Assembly (NCBI GenBank): GCA_036852015.1
Contig: JAANDG010000360.1
Location: 82,184 to 146,183 of the forward strand
Length of the DNA: 64,000 nt
Direction: 5' to 3'
DNA from: Pelodera strongyloides
Lineage: Eukaryota; Nematoda; Chromadorea; Rhabditida; Rhabditidae
This document shows positions 54,197 to 64,000 of this stretch, in pieces. The notes under the pieces are model-generated. The model did no database searches, was not told where the DNA came from, and saw nothing but the letters and a program-made list of their open reading frames with translations. The position numbers were made by a program, and so were the translations under genes. How positions within the stretch are numbered: the stretch's first letter is position 1; each line of letters starts with the position of its first letter.

Positions 54197-56195
54197 ATGT
54201 GGTACGTAAACCGCCTTATTTATCTACTATGTATTTCTTCCTCAATCCAAGCACAAGGAATTGTCAACGTGGTTCCAGATTGCTACATTTGTGGTTGGTT
54301 TTTCTCTTTAAAGCGACATAACTGCTGGTTTTTGAAGATAACTGCATTCCCATTTTTTATCCTAATACTGCTCATTTGCATGTTTTGAAAAGTTTTCCAA
54401 AGTGCTTCGACCTAGCAGACTTAAGCTCGACTTGACTATATACTTTACCCGTGTTCCGTGTTGTGATTGTTTATGAACAAAAATAAAAATTGTTATCTTC
54501 ATGCTTGCAGGCCAGGCCTGCATGCTAAAATTTTTTTTTTTGGAAATAAATACGAGCGATTAATTTAAACGACGTAACGTCCGGTTTTTGAAACGTATGC
54601 TGGTCCGCTGCCTTCCCATATGTTGTAGTAAATGAAGATCACGCAGCATCTAGCAGTCATTTGCACATACAACACGGGAATACAGCCAGCATACGTTTCA
54701 AAAACCGGTTGTTATACCGCTTGAAGGAACGTGTGACTACTGTCCCCCGCAACCGCCCCCGCCTTCCACGCAACCGCCCCCGCCTCCCCCTACGCGGCCT
54801 CCCACGCCTCCCACGACGCGGCGGCCCCCGCCTCCCACGACGCGACGGCCTCCGCCTCCCACGACGCGGCCGCCGCCGCCCCCAGTATGGACAGGTCAGT
54901 TACCAATCCAACAGTTGATCTTCCGAAGCCTAAGCCTAAGCCGTTGTGCGAAGCGGTTCTTGGTGTAATGAAGGGACATTTACGCGAAACCTATGACGGA
55001 CAATTGCATTCAAAGCCCCCTTAAAGGGACGCCGTCACTACAATATTATTATTTTGCTTCAAGTTTACTTGTATTTTGTAAAGAATAAAGAAAAATACTT
55101 TGCCAAGACCTAATAATTTGAATTTCAACTCAGGGGGTGAACAAGTAGAAAAGTAGTTCTACTTAACTACCGCGGGAGTATATGATATGCTGATATGCCT
55201 GCAAACCATTGCACTATATGTAAAAATATAATATGCAGATATTTTCGTAAATTATTTGCATACTCCCGATTGGGAAGCAGCTGTGTGAACACGTTTCGTG
55301 ATCCTGCGGTAGCTTAGTAGAACTACTTTTCTACGTGTTCACTCCCTGACTTGGAATTCAAATTATTCGGTTTTGGTAAAGTATTTGTCTCTATTCTTTA
55401 CAAAATACAAGTAATCTCGAAGAAAAACGATGATTTTGTAGTGACTGCGATCCTTTAAAGCGAAATACCGGCAGGTTTTTGAAACGCATCGTGGACACCT
55501 GCATTCTTATCTAGCTTATGCAAATAAACATAAATCAGAATAAAAAAGAGCTAAATTCGAGTAAATTAGCATAAATACGTAATAATTCAGTTGCCACGAT
55601 GCGTTTCAAAAACCGGCCGGTATTTCGCTTTAAAGTAAACCAGAAAATGTTTCAGAGCCGCACTGTATGGACTCCGTTGGAGGGAAGGTATGCATCATGT
55701 ACATTCCATCTTCTAACACTAAAGAAACACTGCGAGTGTGGCTCAAAATGTCGGCTCCAAATTTTGAGTTACGCTTCAAAAACGGCTGTTATGCCGCTTT
55801 TAAGTTTGAAGTTTTTAATAAACTCTTCGAGAGAGCGCATCGCCGCTGAAGCTATGTGCCAGGATAAAATAAGGTAAAATGAGCCTGTCAAGGATGACAA
55901 ATACTACATGTGGCCACATGCACGAACATCGGGAATATGCTCTCAGCACCCAATGGGAGGTGAGAGAAAGAGAGGGATTACATGAATCAGAGACACGCAG
56001 AGGCAATTTCTCCCAACCGGGGAGTCTCCCAATGTTCAAATACGATTATGGTTTTCAGCTTTTTAGACGTCTACTGCTTTCAGAAACTTGTTTCCATACC
56101 AGTTCGATATTACCGGAAGAATAAAATCCAGGCCGCGGACAAGCGGAAATGTCTGGAATATTGTACTGCACAGAGCGGTTGTGATGGTATGGGAG

Positions 56196-56238
<43 letters not shown>

Positions 56239-58441
56239 GAGAGATGATCCAGAGAGACATATGGTTAGATTCAGAGGTAGAGAGAGATTCAGAGAGGAAG
56301 ATTCGAGGAGATAGAGATCCAGAGGGAGAGAAGAGAGAGAAAGAGAGAGAGATAGGAGAGAGAGAGAAATAGAGAGATGTGAGCGATAACCTCACGATGC
56401 TCGGTACAAAGTCGATGTATGATTTAGGAGTCGAATGGTACAGCAATACATGCTACGACATCTACACTACATACGAGCAGGGAAGGGTTCCAACACAGGG
56501 CACAATCAAGTTCAAGGCAAACAGCTGCTTTACAAGTAAGTCGGCCGTGTGGTCCAGGGGCTAGAGCCTTCGTCTCTTATGTACTCGACACGAGTTCGAG
56601 TCCGACCCGTGTTAACTATGGTGGTTTTCCGCGATCCCTTCTGACCCTAGCCCGAATATGTCGGAGCAGTTTGCCATATGGAACTCGTCGCATAATGCTC
56701 AGGACCTCTAAGGAACAAGTCATACGTTTTGAAACACTGTATTGAACCACCATCGTTTTAGCGTAAAAGGATATCTAAATCTGTACATGTACGTTCTCAG
56801 GCGCGCAGCGCGGTAATGCATAACCGCGTCCGCGGGAAGGAGATGACTTTTTAACACTGGAAAGGCGGAGACGCAGAAAAGAGGGCGGGGCTTGTTTCTC
56901 TCTGTCTCGAGTTTTTCAATGCAAATTTGCAATCTTTTCCCGCGGACGCGGATTCGCATGTCCGCTCTTAGCACCTGAAGACCAGAATGTAGCTAACAAT
57001 AATGTTCTCCCGCTTATTATTACCAGTATGTTATGTACTATCCACATATTTGTTCCACACTCTTTTCACCTTGTACTTGGTTCATTATTTTGTAAATAAA
57101 GAATATTAATATATATAATACACACCTAACAAACGTGATAATTGCGAATTGTAAATTCCTTTTGATTCAGTTTCAAGTTCAAGTCCTCTGAAACGTCTGA
57201 GACGTACATGGACAGCCGGATTGTTCCATAAGTGGAACGCGGAAAGCACTGAGAACTCGTACGTTTTTGGGAGATTCTTTGAGCGGCGCCAAAACAGGGC
57301 GGCGCGAAAACGTCGCCGTGCGAATAAACACTGCGCGCGGTCGCCGCCGCACAAGTGCGCACCTGCTTTAACGGACTAAAAGCATTTAATAATTCCAGGG
57401 GAATTTGCATGCTTGCGAATAACAATGTGCAAGGATGTACGTCAATGGTCATGGCTGGATCACATGATAATGGTGGAAAATGTTTTTGTTACAATTAGAT
57501 TTTTATTTTATTTTCAAAAAATTTCTTTTTACAATTAGATTACAGCGATAGTGGAGCTTACACAGGAAAACGAAATAACCATTTGGTGGCCCGGCACTGT
57601 CTATTTGGTGACGTTTTTCGAGAAAACGGTCACCAAATGGTCGTAAAATGGGCTTGGCCCCCCAGACAACCGTCTCCAAATGGGTTCCTCCGCGTTTACC
57701 ATAGCGGATAGCGTGTAACTGGGTTCGACACCGCCCTAGAGCAAATACCAGGTTTCAAGGGCGCCATATTGCCCTCTCAATTCACCCAGGGAAACAGCTG
57801 GCTGCTTGACTTTCAAATTAGAATGATGTTTTCCATGCCCGGGAAATAGTTCCCAGAGGAAACCGTGGTGATAGCTTGAAAGTAATAATTCAGCGCCGGG
57901 TTAAAAACTTTTATACATGGGTGCTTACGGCGCTTATACATGGGTGCTTACGGCTTGCCGCAATTAGTCTCTTTGTATAAGAATTCCGTTACAGATCGTA
58001 AGTTACAACTGAATGGAGCTAAGTTTGCTGGTTACTGTATGCAAACTAAGGGAGAGTGCGGCGCGACCGAGTTGGTCAAGAGATACTACAGATATAAAGC
58101 ACCTGGGCCGGGTAAGTAGTAAATTTAAAGCGAAATACCAGCCGGTATTTGAAACGCATAGAGTACACCAGCATTCTTATGCAGGTTGTGCACACTATTT
58201 CTAATACCTTTCTATATCCGACCCTTTCATATTTTCCATTTTATTCGATTTTATTTCTTTTTTATGAACAGTTCCTAGAAAACAATCTTACGAGCAATTT
58301 CTTGTCGTACGGCCTACCGCCTTATCGCGAAACTTGCGCTGCACCTGCGCCATCCTTTCGCCGCGCCACTCTTCACAAAACTGCACCAACCGCCTACCTG
58401 TGCGAGGAGCTAAATTACAGGCGTACCATAAATTAATATAA
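54197..58441 (+). CDS. Secreted cysteine- and proline-rich protein, unrecognised
   Basis: Seven exons join in phase to 265 residues: 54197-54293, 54727-54894, 55656-55687, 56132-56186, 56377-56535, 57995-58111 and 58272-58441. Exon 1 encodes a likely signal peptide (MWYVNRLIYLLCISSSIQAQ) and CYIC. Exon 2 completes CYICGTCDYC and then runs into a 50-residue P/T/R linker (PPTTRRPPPP repeats). Exons 3-5 form a cysteine domain, HCMDSVGGK-AADKRKCLEYCTAQSGCD and WYSNTCYDIY, whose spacing recalls PAN/apple domains but is not diagnostic. Exons 6-7 add CMQTKGECG and RCTCAIL. The ATG is 9 bases after ACCACCTTTAG. The exon 2 acceptor (CCGCTTGAAG) is formed at the right end of a TTAA-type element. Exon 7 is also open in a second frame, and a further exon may follow at 58619, so the C-terminus is the least certain part. 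Confidence 0.68.
54564..54725. mobile_element. TTAA-type element ending at a splice acceptor
   Basis: From TTAAACGACGTAACGTCCGG with GAAACGTATGCTGG to CATACGTTTCAAAAACCGG then TTGTTATACCGCTTGAA. It belongs to a subfamily with GTATGCTGG inner arms. The next base completes the AG of exon 2 of the secreted-protein gene. Confidence 0.75.
55455..55633. mobile_element. TTAA-family MITE, copy 8
   Basis: TTAAAGCGAAATACCGGCAG to CGGCCGGTATTTCGCTTTAA; its right end is 22 bases before the 55656 exon, so it forms much of that acceptor's upstream region. Confidence 0.9.
55911..56038. mobile_element. Second MITE family, truncated copy
   Basis: Begins TGGCCACATGCACGAAC and follows the complement of 34346-34500 (GGGAATATGCTC, GGGAGGTGAGAGA, CCCAACCGGGGAGTCTCCCA) but loses its other terminal repeat near 56038. 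Confidence 0.8.
56200..56376. repeat. GA-rich purine tract
   Basis: About 175 bases dominated by GAGAGA with AGAGATCC interruptions. It spans almost the whole intron before the 56377 exon and provides its AG acceptor without a normal polypyrimidine tract. Confidence 0.9.
56545..56612 (+). tRNA. tRNA-like Pol III promoter (SINE head or relic)
   Basis: A-box-like TGTGGTCCAGGGG and B box AGTTCGAGTCC with the right spacing; it begins a few bases after an exon donor at 56535. Confidence 0.45.
57580..57645. repeat. Hairpin with ATTTGGTGAC arms
   Basis: ATTTGGTGACGTTTT pairs with AAAACGGTCACCAAAT around CGAG (about 57600-57637), preceded by another CATTTGGTGG. Likely a small palindromic element. 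Confidence 0.6.
58125..58185. mobile_element. TTAA-family MITE, left half only
   Basis: TTAAAGCGAAATACCAGCCG and CTTATGCAGGTTGTGCA, then unrelated DNA. It starts 14 bases after an exon donor (58111). Confidence 0.8.
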
Positions 58442-58618
58442 TAATATGTTTCGGTGAGTTCACGCATTCGTAAGAAATAATGCGGCAAAATACAAATTTC
58501 TAACACAAATTTCTGGTAGTATGAAAAATGCGGAACCAACCCATGATGCTACCCTGAGACGATCGATATAAACAAAAAGAATATATTTCAAGTGATCACT
58601 ATTTTAGAAAAATCTATT

Positions 58619-58744
58619 TTAGATTGGCATTATACACTGTTGAAGGCGGACTTCGAGCGTATCGATCAAATAAACGCCAACTTTCGTTACGAAGATGTAC
58701 TATGCTACGTTTGGCCGGGATATCCGGAAATCAATTGTGTCGTT
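58619..58744 (+). CDS. Possible extra 3' exon of the secreted-protein gene
   Basis: After a TTTTAG acceptor two frames remain open to about 58746; one encodes TLLKADFERIDQINANFRYE and ends NCVV. A strong donor (TTTCG|GTGAGT) lies at 58455, beyond the stop of the preceding exon, and AATAAA occurs at about 58816. It may be a 3' UTR exon or an alternative coding end. Confidence 0.3.
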
Positions 58745-59829
58745 TGATATAAAAAAAGTAAATCGATATTGTTCAAGCGTAAAGTGTTTCTGTTTTCTAT
58801 ATATGTTCCGCTCCAAATAAATTTTCTTTTCTTGCCATACATACGGGGTAATGTATAAAGCTTATTTATGTTGCATTTAGTTTACGGGAGTATTTATGTT
58901 ACACTTTCGAGAGTTTTTTTAGCCCACATTATGTAAGGACTATACGACTGCGACGTAATTGCAAACATAAAATGTAAAATGGACGAAAAGCTTCTATCCC
59001 GAACACGTCGAGCAATTTGTCATCTGGAACTCGTCGCCTACTGCTCAGACCTCTGCGAAACATGTCATAAACACCCTTGACAACTGTATTACCTCCATTG
59101 AATAAAAGATTTAAAAACATTGTAATGAGCTTGCTTATTCCCACAGACCTGCCACGGTGTTTTTGTTTGGTGACAAAAGAGTGTTTTTCACGTCAATGGA
59201 AGAGAACAGTACGAAACATATGGTAGAGGTAGAGGCTAGACTACGAAGCGATACAATTTCCGGTGTTTTAAACTATGTTACGCAACTGAATTCTCATATG
59301 CTATATGCAAATGATTGTAATTAACATGTTAATGCAGTTATCCAAAATTTGATGCAAAAACCGGCTGTCATATACCACTTTATATTGAAAAGGAGGTATA
59401 TACGGAGCTGAATATTGGAAGGAAAGGTGTTGCAGACGCTGCACCTTATTTTGACGACTGTAAGTGGGCGGAGTCATTTCCACCGTAACCAAGTGTGGGC
59501 GTGGTTTCGGGCATTGATTGGCTGGCTGACTGTCACCTTATTAAGGACAAAAGAATCAATCGACCTCGAAAAGGTACTCGTAACTACTCGTGACGATTTC
59601 CAGGCTCCGCCCCTTTTCCTTAAGTAAGTTCCGGCAAGTTCCTTGACCATTTGCCTGTAGTTGCCCACTTGCGTAATGGCCAACTTGCTGCCATTCAGTA
59701 TTGAGAGGATTCTCTCCTGGCCTTGTGCCAAAAGTACGGTATGTTGACTGTGGTTTATACATGCTCATGCATCATATGCCTATTGCGTGCAATTACGGAC
59801 ATTCCCGGCACACTACTTGCCATATTGCT

Positions 59830-60015
59830 TTAAAGCGATATGACGCCAGGGTTTTGAGACATACATTAGATAACTGCATACCAATGTTTGTATGTAGCTA
59901 TGCGATACACCGATACTGCGCGATTTTTCATTCTAAGTATATTCATTTGCATACATGCACTGGAAATGTAGAAGCCTAAAATAAGTATTAAAAACCGGCT
60001 GCTATATCATTTTAA
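59830..60015. mobile_element. TTAA element, CATACATT subfamily
   Basis: TTAAAGCGATATGACGCCAG to AAAAACCGGCTGCTATATCA, then TTTTAA. Its right TTAA is the left TTAA of the next element. Confidence 0.75.
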
Positions 60016-60163
60016 AGCGAAACGCATCGGGGACGACTGAATTCTTGCGTATTTATGCTAATTTACTCGAAGTAAGCTCGATTTTTTATTTTAATTTATG
60101 TTTATTGGCGGAAGCTACATAAGAGTGCTTGTGTTTCAAAGACCGGCTGTTATACCGCCTTAA
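60012..60163. mobile_element. TTAA-family MITE, internally degraded copy
   Basis: TTAAAGCGAAACGCATCGGG to CAAAGACCGGCTGTTATACC, then GCCTTAA; 15 bases before the first FEZF exon seen. Confidence 0.75.
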
Positions 60164-60166
60164 TAA

Positions 60167-62338
<2,172 letters not shown>

Positions 62339-62443
62339 TAGCATAGCAATTAGTAACTAGACGCAATTAGACTACGGTATTGATTGCCTTAGCTTAGGGG
62401 CTCATTTCGTACTCCACATGAACTTCTAACGGAACGCCTTTAC

Positions 62444-62608
62444 CTTTAAAGCGAAATACCGACCGGTTTTCGAAACGCATAGGGTACATCAGCATTCTTA
62501 TGCAGCTTATGCCAATGAGCATAAAATAGAATAAAAAACGAGCAAGATTCGAGCAAATTAGCATAAATACGATTTCAGTTGTCGATGCGTTTGAAAAACC
62601 GGCCGGTA
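62444..62608. mobile_element. TTAA-family MITE, copy lacking the last right-end bases
   Basis: TTAAAGCGAAATACCGACCG with the usual core to AAAAACCGGCCGGTAATAGC; the TTTCGCTTTAA terminus is missing. Confidence 0.85.
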
Positions 62609-64000
62609 ATAGCAACATGCTTTCACGCCCTTTTTATGAGCAACTTCAGAACATTCAAATATACAATAAAACTAATCGATAATAAATTGAAGTTCTCTCT
62701 TCTCACGAATATGATTTGTTGAGACTTGACACGCGACCTCATTTTATGAAAAACTCTCTTTTCTTTTTTATTCGAGATGATTTGTTCACATTTGTGACAT
62801 AATCTGTGAATGGCGTCACGCAGCGAACTCGACCTTCTTCTATCTGTAGAGTTAATGCGATTACCGTACTCTTGTAGACTGCGAATTAGAAAACAACACC
62901 CATTGTTTGCGGGTCGGGGGTGCTGAGTTTGGGTGCTGCAAATCTATGCAACTAGTAGTCAGAATAGGGAAGTTTCAATTCCTTCTAGACTGTTAGTTAG
63001 TTCCCAACCAAGATAAGATAAACTTTAAAAAATACTATGGCGTATGAGCGATTAGTAATTATCCTTTTTCTTGTATTGTCGGCACTCGGCACTAATGGGA
63101 CAAGCGCGACAATTCATCGGTTGCTAGCGCACGTGACCAAACGACAGACTTCATGATAGGCTATTTTAGCATATATTTGGGTCCGGAGTATTACCAAACG
63201 AACGGGTGTGCAGTAGTTCGTGACTAAGTGTGACTAACAAACGTATACATTTTCAAGCGAACTCCTACTTTCTGCGTTACTCTTTTTCGCCTAAAAATTA
63301 TACTATACCTAGTTCTTAGCCACAAGATAACACCAAGGCTACCTAAAACATCTCGTTTACCGCGCGCCGGTATATCGTTTGGCTATATTACCGCACTCGG
63401 GCGGACATGCTAAACGAACCGCTAAGTCAACGACTAGTCATTTATGATGCGTGCTAAACACGCGTTAACGATGTGCATATTGAATAGAGAGGGCGGCGGT
63501 AGGTAGACCGCGACGGAACGACCGCTAACGATTAGCATACGGTATTTTATCCGCAAGTTTATGGGCTGGTGTTATTTGTTCGGGGGAAATAGTACGGGAG
63601 ACTAGACTTCCCGCAGGAAAAGGGGGTTGGATATTAGACAATGTTAAACTTTAAAAGATTGGCCACTTCAAAACTTCCTTACCTTTACCTTTACATATCC
63701 GTAAATATGTTCGTATATCATCATTTTTCAATATACTTTTTTTCTTTAATAAAGAAGTACGTGTTTTCTTCTAACTTTAGCTTTCTTAATTTTTTTAATG
63801 TCAAATTTCTTCAATTTCTAAAAGTGTTTTAAAGTCGGGTAGTCGGTGTCTTTTCTGTATTTTATCCTATTTTATTCGTTAGTAAATGATTTTAATACTA
63901 TTTGGCATTTTTTGAACGACGCAATATACAGTGATACATATGCCCTCCTTCTACACGTACAATAAAAATACGAATAGGTAATCAATTGCATTAATAATAT
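62609..64000. other. Non-coding right end of the window
   Basis: AT-rich in its last 400 bases. No exon, RNA gene or transposon that I can support. Confidence 0.5.

Noticed and set aside
58149..58436. Second open frame through the last secreted-protein exon (YGLPPYRETCAAPAPSF...)
   Set aside because: It looks protein-like, but the preceding exon can only splice into the other frame (phase 1); kept as an alternative only if a different upstream exon exists.
59415..59731. Overlapping plus and minus frames of 70-85 codons upstream of FEZF
   Set aside because: Examined as a candidate FEZF N-terminus; neither contains an EH1-like motif nor joins in phase to the first zinc-finger exon.

Overview
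The window is animal DNA with spliced genes, and it is probably from a nematode. Three things point that way. Several short tracts of (TTAGGC)n or its complement occur, and TTAGGC is the nematode telomere unit. The mitochondrial ATP synthase subunit g gene encodes a C-terminal tail that resembles nematode versions as I remember them. Almost every coding start I could place lies 0-41 bases after a good 3' splice-site sequence with no visible 5' partner, as expected if mRNAs receive a trans-spliced leader. This is inference; no rRNA or mitochondrial marker is present. The genome looks repeat-rich with long introns, unlike the compact C. elegans genome, so I do not name a species.

Layout. 2.2-3.9 kb (-): THOC7, mRNA export. 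4.1-6.6 kb (-): RPL29, whose single coding intron holds a Penelope-like retroelement reverse transcriptase (+) with a hammerhead-like 3' end. 7.2-9.1 kb (+): exosome subunit CSL4/EXOSC1, head-to-head with RPL29. 12.6-18.7 kb (+): the bifunctional glycolytic regulator PFKFB, complete in 15 exons, two of whose introns appear to be GC-AG. 21.3-25.5 kb (-): an unrecognised one-pass membrane protein with a long charged, coiled-coil-prone tail. 26.0-26.1 kb (-): last exon of another unrecognised gene. 29.3-33.8 kb (+): a CR1/Jockey-like LINE with intact ORF1 and twice-frameshifted ORF2. 36.3-42.8 kb (+): a 14-exon gene for a 602-residue protein with winged-helix-like repeats, possibly related to Egalitarian/LOTUS-type RNA regulators. 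42.8-50.4 kb: no gene seen. 50.4-52.2 kb (+): ATP synthase subunit g. 54.2-58.4 kb (+): a 265-residue secreted cysteine- and proline-rich protein that I cannot assign. 60.2-62.3 kb (+): the six-zinc-finger part of a FEZF transcription factor.

The genes are mostly unrelated housekeeping genes (RNA export, ribosome, exosome, glycolysis, ATP synthase) plus one developmental regulator; I see no operon logic beyond close head-to-head spacing of RPL29 and EXOSC1. What dominates the window is a swarm of short palindromic elements flanked by TTAA (about 17 copies or fragments). Several abut splice sites, one seems to supply a splice acceptor, one is duplicated together with a splice acceptor, and two share a single TTAA. 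At least two further inverted-repeat families, tRNA-like SINE heads and LINE tails are also present. Exon coordinates below were read by eye from reading frame, splice consensus and phase; they agree in phase throughout unless stated.
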